From positions 2,852,001 to 2,916,000 of the forward strand of contig NZ_CP169217.1 in assembly GCF_041897535.1 (NCBI RefSeq): a DNA stretch of 64,000 nt. The letters are read 5' to 3'. The DNA is from Methylomicrobium lacus_A. GTDB lineage: Bacteria > Pseudomonadota > Gammaproteobacteria > Methylococcales > Methylomonadaceae. The position numbers and the translations under genes were made by a program. This document shows, one piece after another, positions 33,722-42,484 of this stretch (positions are counted from its first letter, which is position 1; each line of letters starts with the position of its first letter). The notes beneath the pieces are model-generated. The model made no database searches and was not told the origin of the DNA. It worked only from the letters and a program-made list of their open reading frames with translations.

Positions 33722-35209
33722 ATGACCCCCGAACAATTCAATCAATACGCCCGCCAGGGCTATAACCGCATCCCGGTCAGCCGGGAAGTGCTGGCCGATT
33801 TGGATACGCCGCTCAGCGCCTATCTGAAATTGGCCGACGGCGCTTATTCCTATTTATTCGAATCGGTGCACGGCGGCGAACAATGGGGACGCTATTCGAT
33901 CATCGGACTGCCCTGCAAAACGGTCGTCAAGGTGATCGGCAACCGCATCAACCTGGAGAAAAACGGCGAGATCGTCGAAACCGCCGTGCTCGACAATCCG
34001 CTGCTGTGGATCGAAGGCTTCAAGGCGCGCTACAAGGTGCCGGACATCGACGACCTGCCTCGTTTCAACGGCGGCCTGGTCGGCTATTTCGGCTACGAGA
34101 CGATTTCTTACATCGAGCCGCGCCTCGGCAGCGCCGGCAAGCCCGACCCCTTAGGCAATCCGGACATCGTATTGATGGTGTCCGAAGAAATGCTGGTGTT
34201 CGACAATCTGTCCGGCAAGATGCTGCTGTTGACCCATGCCGACCCCGCCGAAGACCAGGCTTTTGAGCGCGCGCAGCAGCGCCTGCACGCATGGGCGGTC
34301 AAGCTCAGGGAAGTGCAGGCCAAGCCGGCAAGGCATGCGGCGCCGAAAAAGGTCAACGAGTCCGATTTCGTCTCCGGCTTCACCCAGCAAGGCTTCGAAG
34401 ACGCGGTGCGCAAGGCGAAGGAATACATCACCGACGGCGACATCATGCAGGTGGTGCTGTCGCAGCGTTTGTCGATCCCTTACACCGCTTCGCCCTTGAA
34501 CCTGTACCGCGCGCTGCGCTGCCTGAATCCGTCGCCGTACATGTTCTTCCTGAATCTCGGCGACTTCCATATCGTCGGCTCGTCGCCGGAGATCCTGGTC
34601 CGGCTCGAAGACAACATCGTGACCGTGCGCCCGATCGCCGGCACCCGCCGCCGCGGCGCGACACAGGAACAGGACCTCGCGCTCGAAAAGGAGCTCTTGG
34701 CCGATCCGAAGGAAATCGCCGAGCACCTGATGCTGATCGATCTCGGCCGCAACGACACCGGCCGCGTCGCCGAAATCGGCAGCGTGCAGTTGACCGACAA
34801 GATGATCGTCGAACGCTACTCGCACGTGATGCACATCGTCTCGAACGTGATCGGCCGGCTGAAATCCGGCAAAAACGCCTTCGACGTGCTCGCCGCGACC
34901 TTTCCGGCAGGCACCGTCAGCGGCGCGCCGAAAATCCGCGCGATGGAAATCATCGACGAACTGGAGCCGGTCAAGCGCGGCGTTTATTCGGGCGCGGTCG
35001 GCTACATCGCCTGGTCCGGCAATCTCGACACCGCGATCGCGATCCGCACGGCCGTGATCAAGGACAGCATGCTGCACATCCAGGCCGGCGCCGGCATCGT
35101 CTACGACTCGATACCGCGCAACGAATGGGACGAAACGATGAACAAGGGCCGGGCGATCTTCCGCGCGGTCAGCATGGCCGAAGCCGGACTTGAAGGAGAA
35201 GGAGCATGA
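33722..35209 (+). CDS. trpE: Anthranilate synthase component I
   Basis: 495 residues from the ATG at 33722 behind GAAGAAAAG. It turns chorismate plus ammonia into anthranilate, the first tryptophan step. Chorismate-binding motifs: PYMFFLNLGDFHIVGSSPEI, RPIAGTRRRGATQEQD, LIDLGRNDTGRVAEIGSV, FPAGTVSGAPKIRAMEIIDE and IQAGAGIVYDSIP. It overlaps trpG by ATGA. I see no leader peptide with tandem Trp codons, so attenuation of the enteric kind is not evident. Confidence 0.97.
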   Translation: MTPEQFNQYARQGYNRIPVSREVLADLDTPLSAYLKLADGAYSYLFESVHGGEQWGRYSIIGLPCKTVVKVIGNRINLEKNGEIVETAVLDNPLLWIEGFKARYKVPDIDDLPRFNGGLVGYFGYETISYIEPRLGSAGKPDPLGNPDIVLMVSEEMLVFDNLSGKMLLLTHADPAEDQAFERAQQRLHAWAVKLREVQAKPARHAAPKKVNESDFVSGFTQQGFEDAVRKAKEYITDGDIMQVVLSQRLSIPYTASPLNLYRALRCLNPSPYMFFLNLGDFHIVGSSPEILVRLEDNIVTVRPIAGTRRRGATQEQDLALEKELLADPKEIAEHLMLIDLGRNDTGRVAEIGSVQLTDKMIVERYSHVMHIVSNVIGRLKSGKNAFDVLAATFPAGTVSGAPKIRAMEIIDELEPVKRGVYSGAVGYIAWSGNLDTAIAIRTAVIKDSMLHIQAGAGIVYDSIPRNEWDETMNKGRAIFRAVSMAEAGLEGEGA

Positions 35210-35796
35210 GCGCAATCAAAGTGGTGATGATCGACAATTACGATTCGTTCACCTACAACCTGGTGCAATATTTCGGCGAACTCGGCGCGGACGTGACCGT
35301 CGTACGCAACGACCAGGTCACGGTCGAAGACATCGAACGCCTGGCGCCGGACAAGATCGTGATTTCGCCGGGTCCCTGCACGCCGAGGGAAGCCGGCGTC
35401 TCGGTCGAGGCGATCATGACCTTTGCCGGCCGCTACCCGATCCTCGGCGTCTGCCTCGGCCATCAAAGCATCGGTTACGCCTTCGGCGGCAACATCATCC
35501 ATGCCAAAGAAATCATGCACGGCAAGACTTCCGAGGTTTATCACGATAACGTCGGCGTGTTCAAGGGCCTGAAAAACCCGTTTACCGCGACCCGTTATCA
35601 TTCCTTGGTGATCGAGCAGTCGACCCTGCCGGAGTGCCTTGAAGTCACCGCCTGGACCCAGGACGAAGCCGGCAACATCGATGAAATCATGGGCGTTCGT
35701 CATAAGACGCTCGACATCGAAGGCGTGCAGTTCCATCCCGAGTCGATTCTGACCGAGCATGGACATGATCTGCTGAGGAATTTTTTGGAGCGGTGA
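35206..35796 (+). CDS. trpG: Anthranilate synthase component II (glutamine amidotransferase)
   Basis: 196 residues. Supplies ammonia from glutamine to TrpE and in many bacteria also to PabB. Start IDNYDSFTYNLVQYFGELGA, catalytic cysteine in ILGVCLGHQSIGYAFGG, and the His-Glu pair in GVQFHPESILTEHG. In related genomes trpD normally follows at once; here two AT-richer genes are wedged in between. Confidence 0.96.
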   Translation: MSAIKVVMIDNYDSFTYNLVQYFGELGADVTVVRNDQVTVEDIERLAPDKIVISPGPCTPREAGVSVEAIMTFAGRYPILGVCLGHQSIGYAFGGNIIHAKEIMHGKTSEVYHDNVGVFKGLKNPFTATRYHSLVIEQSTLPECLEVTAWTQDEAGNIDEIMGVRHKTLDIEGVQFHPESILTEHGHDLLRNFLER

Positions 35797-35872
35797 TTGT
35801 TATCCAACCGTACATCAGGACAAGAGAAGCATAATTTAGTTAAAGCTATGTCTATCTTTGGAGGAAATAGCA

Positions 35873-36919
35873 ATGCTTAAGCAGATGGCTCTCAAAAATT
35901 TGACTGTTTATCCAGAGGCAAATCTGGAGTTCGGGAAGAGTCTGAATGTAATAATCGGTGAAAACGGCTCAGGCAAAACGCATTTGCTGAAGATGATTTA
36001 TTCGGTATTGGCGGTAAGTGCTGAAGAAGGCCGTAAATCGAAGGTAACATCTCCCACTAAATCGATTTTACAAACACGTATCGCTGATAAGCTGACTAAT
36101 GTTTATCGGCCCGAATCACTGGGGCGTTTGGCGAAGAGAAAACAAGGCCGCGAGAGATGCGATGTTAGCATGGTGTTTGAACAAAGCGATTGGGACATAG
36201 CTTTCAGCTTTGCTAGCAATAGTAAATCAGAAGTCAGTATTGAGAAATTACCGGATGCTTGGGTCGATGTTTCACCTGCTTATTTGCCGACGCGTGAATT
36301 GCTGACGATATTTCCTAACTTCATTTCGGTCTATGAAGGGCATTATCTCGAATTCGAAGAAACTTGGCGGGATACTTGCCTTTTGCTTGGGGCTTTATTA
36401 CAAAGAGGGGCAAAAGAAAAGCGTATTAAAGAGCTTTTGGAGCCGTTGGAAGAGGCAATGAAGGGCTCGATTGAGCTTGATAAGAACGGGCGCTTTTATT
36501 TGAGAAATGAGAGTGGGCGCATGGAAATGCCGTTGGTTGCTGAGGGGCTGCGTAAGCTTGGAATGCTCTCACGCTTGATTGCAACCGGCGCGCTACTTGA
36601 TAAAGGGTACCTATTTTGGGATGAGCCTGAAGCTAATCTCAACCCTGTACTTATCAAACAGGTCGCAAAAAGTATTTTGGATTTATGTGATTCCGGAATT
36701 CAGGTTTTTATTGCTACACATAGTCTGTTTTTGTTGCGAGAATTAGAAATATTGCTATCAGATTCAAGGTATAAAAAAGTTAAAGCTAAATTTTTTGGAC
36801 TTCATGACACTGATGTTGGCGTCAAAATTGAGCAAGGCGTCAGTGTTGACGATATAGGCGATATCTCTGCGCTGGACGAAGAGTTAGCACAATCCGATCG
36901 TTTTTTAGCAATGGATTGA
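35873..36919 (+). CDS. AAA/SMC-like ATPase of a putative two-gene defence cassette
   Basis: 348 residues from the ATG at 35873 behind GGAGG. Walker A GENGSGKT at residues 29-36, a signature-like region near 225 (EGLRKLGMLSRLI), Walker B and catalytic Glu in YLFWDEPEANLNP (Asp about 250), and switch IFIATHSL-like FIATHSLFLLREL. This is the single-ATPase layout of OLD/RecF-type ABC ATPases (AAA_15/AAA_21 group). The base composition is clearly more AT-rich than the flanking trp genes. It runs straight into a nuclease-like gene. Such pairs often serve phage defence or DNA processing; the exact system is not recognised. Confidence 0.82.
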   Translation: MLKQMALKNLTVYPEANLEFGKSLNVIIGENGSGKTHLLKMIYSVLAVSAEEGRKSKVTSPTKSILQTRIADKLTNVYRPESLGRLAKRKQGRERCDVSMVFEQSDWDIAFSFASNSKSEVSIEKLPDAWVDVSPAYLPTRELLTIFPNFISVYEGHYLEFEETWRDTCLLLGALLQRGAKEKRIKELLEPLEEAMKGSIELDKNGRFYLRNESGRMEMPLVAEGLRKLGMLSRLIATGALLDKGYLFWDEPEANLNPVLIKQVAKSILDLCDSGIQVFIATHSLFLLRELEILLSDSRYKKVKAKFFGLHDTDVGVKIEQGVSVDDIGDISALDEELAQSDRFLAMD

Positions 36920-36921
36920 TC

Positions 36922-37428
36922 ATGCAGGGTTTAGACGTGGACGGTTTACAATTTGATTTTCCTGATGATTGGTTAGTTGGTAAATACGATGAGTGGTCGT
37001 TTTATCGAAATCAGTTTTGCCGCATAAAGTATGGAATCAAAGCATTGGATTTGCTTGCAATCGATCCGAGTAAAACCGCATGGTTGATTGAGGTCAAGGA
37101 TTATCGCGTCAACTCCCGTACGAAACCCTCTGATTTGAGTAAGGAAGTGGTTCACAAAGTATTTGACACCTTGTCTGCAATGATTCCGGCAAAAATTCAT
37201 GCTACCGGTCCGATTGAAAAGCAGCTTGCTCGTGCCATAGCAACAGCGAATAATTTACGAGTGGTCTTGCATCTTGAACAACCTGAAAAACACTCAAAAT
37301 TGCGTCCTCGTGCCATCAATCTGGTAGATGTGAAACAGAAAATTCGACAGTTGTTAAATCCCATTGATGCACATCCGCTGGTTGTTGATGCGGCTTCAAG
37401 ATGTGTTGACTGGCAAGTCAGTTTGTAA
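36922..37428 (+). CDS. PD-(D/E)xK nuclease-like partner protein
   Basis: 168 residues from the ATG at 36922, two bases after the ATPase stop; a TTG at 36916 would overlap it. Residues 41-61, ALDLLAIDPSKTAW then LIEVKDYR, give Asp43-x13-Glu57-x-Lys59 between predicted strands, the PD-(D/E)xK nuclease core. A conserved-looking helix (SKEVVHKVFDTLSAM) follows, as in restriction-type members. A second half (about 95-168) holds no recognised domain. It shares the low GC of the ATPase gene, and trpD starts 16 bases later. The nuclease role is inferred from the motif and context. Confidence 0.7.
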   Translation: MQGLDVDGLQFDFPDDWLVGKYDEWSFYRNQFCRIKYGIKALDLLAIDPSKTAWLIEVKDYRVNSRTKPSDLSKEVVHKVFDTLSAMIPAKIHATGPIEKQLARAIATANNLRVVLHLEQPEKHSKLRPRAINLVDVKQKIRQLLNPIDAHPLVVDAASRCVDWQVSL

Positions 37429-37443
37429 AATGAACTCATTCTG

Positions 37444-38469
37444 ATGCAAATCCAACAAGCCCTGCAACAACTGCTCGATAAACACGATCTGACCCGCGCA
37501 CAAATGCGCGCGGTGATGCGCCAGATCATGAGCGGCGGCGCGACCGACGCGCAGATCGCCGGCTTTATGATCGCGCTGCGCTGCAAGGGCGAAACGATAG
37601 ACGAAATCGCCGCGGCGGCCGAGGTGATGCGCGAATTGGCGCAGAAGGTGCAGGTTACCGGCGAGCATGTGATCGATACCTGCGGCACCGGCGGCGATGG
37701 GGCGAATACGTTCAATATCTCGACGACCTGCGCCTTCGTGGTCGCCGCGGCCGGCGCCAAGGTCGCCAAGCACGGCAACCGTTCGGTGTCGAGCCGTTCC
37801 GGCAGCGCCGACGTGCTCGAAGCGGCCGGGGTCAATCTGGATATGAGTGCGGACCAGGTCGCGGATTGCGTCGCTGAGATCGGCGTCGGCTTTTTGTTTG
37901 CGCAAAAGCTGCACGGTGCGATGCAATATACCCGCGCCGCGCGCCGCGAAATGGGCGTCAGAACCCTGTTCAACCTGCTCGGCCCCCTGGCCAATCCGGC
38001 CGGTGCGCCGAACCAGCTGATCGGCGTGTTTGCGAAGGCATGGGTCGAACCCCTGGCCCAGGTGTTGAAAACGCTCGGCAGCCGGCATGTGCTGGTGGTC
38101 AGTGCGGACGACGGCCTCGATGAGATCAGCATCGCCGCGCCATCGCACATCGCCGAACTGAAGGAGGGCATCGTCACGACCTACACGGTGACGCCCGAAC
38201 AGTTCGGCCTGCAACGCGCGAGCCTGTCGGAACTGGCGATCACCGACGCAGAGTCGAGCCTGGCGATGATGAAGTCCGTGCTCGACAACCGGCCCGGCCC
38301 CGCGCGCGACATCGTCGTGCTGAATGCCGGTGCCGCGATCTATGCGGCGGACCTTGCCGGCTCGCTCGATGCCGGCGTAAAAATGGCCTCGGCGCAGTTG
38401 GCGAGCGGCGCTGCGCGCGCCAAACTGGATGCCCTCGTCGCTTATTCAAACTCTGTAACAACCGATTAA
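37444..38469 (+). CDS. trpD: Anthranilate phosphoribosyltransferase
   Basis: 341 residues. Joins anthranilate to PRPP. Diagnostic GTGGDGANTFNISTTCAFV (PRPP loop), VAKHGNRSVSSRSGSADVLE and MGVRTLFNLLGPLANPAGAP. GC content returns to the high value of trpE and trpG. It is followed by trpC after three bases. Its own ribosome site is poor, so expression may rely on read-through from the upstream cassette. Confidence 0.97.
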   Translation: MQIQQALQQLLDKHDLTRAQMRAVMRQIMSGGATDAQIAGFMIALRCKGETIDEIAAAAEVMRELAQKVQVTGEHVIDTCGTGGDGANTFNISTTCAFVVAAAGAKVAKHGNRSVSSRSGSADVLEAAGVNLDMSADQVADCVAEIGVGFLFAQKLHGAMQYTRAARREMGVRTLFNLLGPLANPAGAPNQLIGVFAKAWVEPLAQVLKTLGSRHVLVVSADDGLDEISIAAPSHIAELKEGIVTTYTVTPEQFGLQRASLSELAITDAESSLAMMKSVLDNRPGPARDIVVLNAGAAIYAADLAGSLDAGVKMASAQLASGAARAKLDALVAYSNSVTTD

Positions 38470-38472
38470 ATC

Positions 38473-39273
38473 ATGACCGATACACCCGATATCCTGAAAA
38501 AAATCCTCGACAAAAAAGCCGAAGAGGTCGCTCGCCGACTATTGCGTACACCGATCGCCGATCTCGAAAGTTTTGCCGAAACCGTCGAGAAACCGCGCGG
38601 CTTCTATCGGGCCCTGCAATATCGCGTCGCGCTGAAGAAGCCGGCGATCATCGCCGAAATCAAAAAAGCCTCGCCGAGCAAGGGCGTGATTCGGGAAGAT
38701 TTCCAGCCGGTCACGATCGGCCAGGATTATGCGATGAACGGCGCGACCTGCCTTTCGGTCTTGACCGACAAGGAATTTTTCCAGGGCTCCGAAGTGTATC
38801 TGCAAATGGTCCGCGAGCGTTGCCCATTGCCGGTGCTGCGCAAGGATTTCATGATCGACCCGTATCAGGTCTATGAAGCCCGTGCTTTAGGCGCGGACTG
38901 CATCCTGTTGATCGCCGCCGCACTCGAAGACGGCCGGATGCGCGAACTGGCGGACCTTGCGGCCAAGCTCGGCATGGACGTGCTGGTCGAAGTCCACAAC
39001 GAAGAAGAATTGCACAGGGCCCTGCAACTCGACACCAAACTGATCGGCATCAATAACCGCAACCTCCGCACCTTCGAGACTTCGTTGCAGACGACTTTGG
39101 ATCTGAAGGCGCAAATCCCCGAAGATCGCCTGATCATCACCGAAAGCGGCATCCACACGCAGGACGACGTGAAGCTGATGCTCGACAACGGCATCTATGT
39201 GTTCCTGGTCGGCGAGGCGTTCATGCGCGCGGAAAGTCCGGGCCAGAAAATGCGCGAACTGTTCGGCCTGTGA
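38473..39273 (+). CDS. trpC: Indole-3-glycerol-phosphate synthase
   Basis: 266 residues, stand-alone (not fused to trpF). It closes the indole ring. Motifs are PAIIAEIKKASPSKGVIRED, VLRKDFMIDPYQVYEARALG, DVLVEVHNEEELHRALQLDT, INNRNLRTFETSLQTT and ITESGIHTQDDVKLML. It ends 13 bases before the start of murI and likely shares its transcript. Confidence 0.97.
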   Translation: MTDTPDILKKILDKKAEEVARRLLRTPIADLESFAETVEKPRGFYRALQYRVALKKPAIIAEIKKASPSKGVIREDFQPVTIGQDYAMNGATCLSVLTDKEFFQGSEVYLQMVRERCPLPVLRKDFMIDPYQVYEARALGADCILLIAAALEDGRMRELADLAAKLGMDVLVEVHNEEELHRALQLDTKLIGINNRNLRTFETSLQTTLDLKAQIPEDRLIITESGIHTQDDVKLMLDNGIYVFLVGEAFMRAESPGQKMRELFGL

Positions 39274-39286
39274 GGATGTAACGGCC

Positions 39287-40099
39287 TTGCATTCCGCTGC
39301 CGATCCGATCGGCGTATTCGACTCCGGCGTCGGCGGCCTGTCGGTGCTGCGCGAAATACGCCGCGAATTGCCCGCCGAAAACCTGCTCTATGTCGCCGAT
39401 TCCGCGCATGCGCCCTACGGCGACAAAACGCAGGCATTCATCGAGGCCCGCGCGTTCGCGATCACTCGATTCTTGCTTGATCGCGGCGCGAAAGCGATCG
39501 TCGTCGCCTGCAATACCGCCACCGGCGCAGCGGTGGCGTCATTAAGAAGCCATTTCACCCAGCCGATCGTCGCGATGGAGCCGGCGATCAAGCCGGCCGC
39601 CGCGCAGACCAAAACCGGCGTGGTCGGCGTGCTCGCGACGCGCAGGACGCTGGCCAGTCACAATTTCGTCAAACTGTTCGAGCGTTACGCAAGCGAGGCC
39701 GAAATCCTGCCGCAAGCCTGTCCTGGCTTGGTCGAACAGGTCGAATCCGGCGATCTGGCGGGGGTGAAGACCCGAAACCTCCTCGAAACCTATGTGCTGC
39801 CGTTGGTCGCGCGCGGGGCCGATACACTGGTGCTCGGCTGCACGCATTATCCGTTCTTGCGCCCCTTGATTCAGGACATTGCAGGACCGAATGTGGCGGT
39901 GATCGACTCCTCCGAAGCGGTCGCGCGCCAGCTACGCCATCGCCTCGTTGCGCACGATTTGTTGGCCGATAGGGAGACATCCGGCAACGAGCAGTATTGG
40001 TCCAGCGCGGATCCTGCGATAACCGGTCCGGTTATCGCGCAGTTGTGGCGGCGGAACGTGGAAGTTCGCCGCTTGCCTGAATCCTTCGTTTTGCAATGA
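39287..40099 (+). CDS. murI: Glutamate racemase
   Basis: 270 residues from a TTG at 39287 after GAGGATG; no ATG lies near the family N-terminus. It makes D-glutamate for peptidoglycan. The two catalytic cysteines are in VVACNTATGAAVASL and LVLGCTHYPFLRPL, with IGVFDSGVGGLSVLREI and ADSAHAPYGDKT at the start. It closes the trp-murI run and is followed by a hairpin. Confidence 0.94.
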   Translation: MHSAADPIGVFDSGVGGLSVLREIRRELPAENLLYVADSAHAPYGDKTQAFIEARAFAITRFLLDRGAKAIVVACNTATGAAVASLRSHFTQPIVAMEPAIKPAAAQTKTGVVGVLATRRTLASHNFVKLFERYASEAEILPQACPGLVEQVESGDLAGVKTRNLLETYVLPLVARGADTLVLGCTHYPFLRPLIQDIAGPNVAVIDSSEAVARQLRHRLVAHDLLADRETSGNEQYWSSADPAITGPVIAQLWRRNVEVRRLPESFVLQ

Positions 40100-40130
40100 G
40101 GCGACCCTATTTACCCGACTCGAGGCCTAG

Positions 40131-40160
40131 CCGTTGGCTTCGACCACGCTCAGCCAACGG
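40131..40160. repeat. Intergenic hairpin repeat after murI
   Basis: Perfect 9-bp arms CCGTTGGCT / AGCCAACGG around a 12-base loop, between two convergent genes. Its shape is that of common short palindromic intergenic repeats; it may also end transcripts. Confidence 0.5.
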
Positions 40161-40201
40161 TGTTATCTCCAGAACTTAGTCAACGTAGTGAAGCGCCTGC
40201 G

Positions 40202-40801
40202 TCATAGCGCGCCCGCATCGACCAACAGGCTGTGGATTTGCGTCGCGATTTTTTCGTAACCCTGGTCGTTCGGATGGATCAAATCGGATTTGAGGCGGTT
40301 GTCGCCGAGCACCTCGGGCAGCGTTTCGACATCTATCGGCACGGTCATCGCCTCCGCGATGGCCTGATAGAAATCGGCGCTGGACATCCATAAGATGTTC
40401 GGCTTCGGCACGCCGAGCATCACGACACCGATCTTGCGGTTTCTGGCCAGGCTGATCATCTCTTTCAGGTTGTCGGCGGTTTGTTCGGGCGGAATCCTTC
40501 TGAGCATGTCGTTGCCGCCGTGGATCAGGATCAACAGGTCGGGCCGGTGCTGGTCGAGCAGGGCGGGCAGGCGTTTGGCGCCGTCGCCGCTGATTTCGCC
40601 GGGACGTCCGGCATTGACGACTTGCAACATGGTCAGTTTCGCGAGTACACTCGGGTAGTCGTGCTGCGGCGAGGCGCCGGTGCCGTAGGTCAGGCTGTCG
40701 CCGAAGGCCAGAATGACCGCATTGCTGGGCAGTTTGCTCAGAGTGTCGGTTCTGTTGCAGGCGGTCAGCAGCAACAGCAGAATGAGCGGAATGATTTTCA
40801 T
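40202..40801 (-). CDS. GDSL-type esterase/arylesterase lipoprotein (TesA-like)
   Basis: 199 residues from the ATG at 40801. The leader LILLLLLTAC is a lipobox, so the enzyme is probably lipid-anchored facing the periplasm, whereas TesA is usually soluble there. Catalytic residues are in ILAFGDSLTYGTGAS (Ser), IHGGNDMLRR (Asn) and SDLIHPNDQGYEKIA (Asp/His). It hydrolyses acyl or aryl esters. A much longer open frame continues upstream but overlaps the divergent reductase gene. Confidence 0.9.
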   Translation of the reverse strand: MKIIPLILLLLLTACNRTDTLSKLPSNAVILAFGDSLTYGTGASPQHDYPSVLAKLTMLQVVNAGRPGEISGDGAKRLPALLDQHRPDLLILIHGGNDMLRRIPPEQTADNLKEMISLARNRKIGVVMLGVPKPNILWMSSADFYQAIAEAMTVPIDVETLPEVLGDNRLKSDLIHPNDQGYEKIATQIHSLLVDAGAL

Positions 40802-40813
40802 AAGGCGGTTTCG

Positions 40814-41545
40814 ATGCAAAAAAAAGTATTGATCACCGGCGCGGCCAAACGCATCGGCGCGGCGTGCGCCAGGCGGCTGCACAGTGAAGGCTGTCATATC
40901 ATCGTGCATTATAGAGCGTCGGAACGGGAAGCGCTGGAACTGCGCGACGAATTGAACCTGCTGCGTCCGGATTCGGCCAGCGCGTTGCAGGCCGATCTGT
41001 TGGACACCGAACATCTGGAAGGCGTTGCCGATGCCGCGCAAAAAATCGCGGGCGGCGTCGACGTGTTGATCAATAACGCCTCGGCCTTTTACCCGACCCC
41101 CTTCGGTCAGGCCTCCGAAGCGCAATGGGACGAGTTGCTCGGCAGCAATCTGAAAGCGCCGTTCTTTCTCGCGCAGGCCTTGCGGGAGTCGCTGAAGGCC
41201 AGGCGCGGCTGCATCGTGAATATCGTCGACATCTATGCCGAGCGCGGCCTGCCCGGTTTCCCGGTATACAGCATCGCGAAGGCGGGGCTGGTCGCGATGA
41301 CGCGGGTGTTGGCGAAGGAGATGGGGCCCGAGGTCAGGGTCAACGGCGTCGCGCCCGGTGCGATCATCTGGCCTGAACACGATTTGTCCGAGCAGGGCAA
41401 AGCCGAGATCCTGCAGCGTGTGGCCCTGAAGCGCAGCGGCGAACCGGAGGATATAGCGAAAGCGGTGGCGTTTCTGATCCGCGACGCCGATTACATGACC
41501 GGCCAGATATTGACCATCGACGGCGGACGCACCTTATTTTATTGA
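40814..41545 (+). CDS. Pteridine reductase-like short-chain dehydrogenase
   Basis: 243 residues. NADP motif TGAAKRIGAACARRLHSEG, catalytic YSIAKAGLVAMTRVLAKEMG, and NNASAFYPTPFG and GAIIWPEHDL as in PTR1/FolM-like enzymes that reduce dihydropterins or dihydrofolate. It stands 12 bases from the divergent esterase start, and its end overlaps folK by 12 bases on the other strand; folB is next to it, which supports a folate or pterin role. Confidence 0.85.
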   Translation: MQKKVLITGAAKRIGAACARRLHSEGCHIIVHYRASEREALELRDELNLLRPDSASALQADLLDTEHLEGVADAAQKIAGGVDVLINNASAFYPTPFGQASEAQWDELLGSNLKAPFFLAQALRESLKARRGCIVNIVDIYAERGLPGFPVYSIAKAGLVAMTRVLAKEMGPEVRVNGVAPGAIIWPEHDLSEQGKAEILQRVALKRSGEPEDIAKAVAFLIRDADYMTGQILTIDGGRTLFY

Positions 41546-42034
41546 CGACCAGCCCGGCTTGATACGTTTTTGCTGGAGGTCGTTCTTGTCGAAGCGTTCC
41601 CATAACTCGCGGTAGCTGATTCCGCTGACCGGATGTTTCTCGTCGCCTGCGATTTCGGCCAAGGGTTCCAGCACGAAGGCGTATTTTTCGATTTCATCGC
41701 GCGGGATTTGCAGGCGCCCGTCGCTGACCACCAAGTTACCGTACAGGATCAGGTCCAGATCGAGCGTTCGGGACGAAAACTTTTTGCATTCGCGGGTGCG
41801 GCCGTGGTCGAGTTCGATCTGGCGGAGTTGTTTGGCGATCGTTTTGACATCGAGGTCCGAGTCGAAACCGACGATCAGATTGTGGAAGGTGTCGCCGATA
41901 AAGCCGACCGCTTCGGTTTCGTAAGTGCTCGAAACCACCAGACCGCCAAAGTAAAGCGCCAGCGCACGCAACGCGCTATGGATGTTAACTTCCTTGTCGA
42001 TGTTGCTGCCGATGCTGATATAGCCCCTGGTCAC
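41534..42034 (-). CDS. folK: 2-amino-4-hydroxy-6-hydroxymethyldihydropteridine pyrophosphokinase
   Basis: 166 residues from a GTG at 42034 that overlaps the folB stop (GTGA). It transfers pyrophosphate from ATP to the pterin in folate synthesis. Recognised by YISIGSNIDKEVNIHSALRA, the acidic IELDHGRTRECKKFSSRTLD ending in the DLDLILY motif, and IPRDEIEKYAFVLEPLAEIA. Longer open frame upstream is not used, since it would lie inside folB. Confidence 0.93.
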   Translation of the reverse strand: MTRGYISIGSNIDKEVNIHSALRALALYFGGLVVSSTYETEAVGFIGDTFHNLIVGFDSDLDVKTIAKQLRQIELDHGRTRECKKFSSRTLDLDLILYGNLVVSDGRLQIPRDEIEKYAFVLEPLAEIAGDEKHPVSGISYRELWERFDKNDLQQKRIKPGWSSIK

Positions 42035-42390
42035 CGCTTGCGATCCCCTCTCTCGATGATGATGCCGACGTCGCTGGCGCCGCTGATCGCGCCTTTTTTG
42101 TTCAATGCCAGTTTGACCCACGGCACATTAAATTCGTTCTGGATGATCTTGACGATTTCGACCGCGAGTTTTTCGACCAGAAAGAATTGGCTGTTTTCGA
42201 CGAAGCTTATGATCCGTTTGGAGACCGTTTTGTAGTCGAGGGCGTATTGAATGTCGTCGGTTTCGGCGGCCTTTTCGATGTCGAAACCCATTTCGATATC
42301 GAGCACGATGGTTTGTTTGGTTTCGCGTTCCCAGTCATAGATGCCGATGATCGTCTTGATCTCCAGCCCGCCTAAAAAAATGATGTCCAT
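42031..42390 (-). CDS. folB: Dihydroneopterin aldolase
   Basis: 119 residues. Cleaves dihydroneopterin to the FolK substrate and glycolaldehyde. Typical start MDIIFLGGLEIKTIIGIYDW, then DIEMGFDIEKAAETDDIQYA, NSQFFLVEKLAVEIVKII and VPWVKLALNKKGAISGASDV. It is translated just before folK in a two-gene operon, and is divergent from plsY, matching the frequent folB/plsY head-to-head pair of gamma-proteobacteria. Confidence 0.94.
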   Translation of the reverse strand: MDIIFLGGLEIKTIIGIYDWERETKQTIVLDIEMGFDIEKAAETDDIQYALDYKTVSKRIISFVENSQFFLVEKLAVEIVKIIQNEFNVPWVKLALNKKGAISGASDVGIIIERGDRKR

Positions 42391-42484
42391 GGTAATTTTC
42401 CGGTTATGATGTGCGCTTTTTAAAAGCGCTAAGTATCGGGGAATTGCCCCCGGCTTACAAGTTTTGATTGATGAAAGGTATCCG

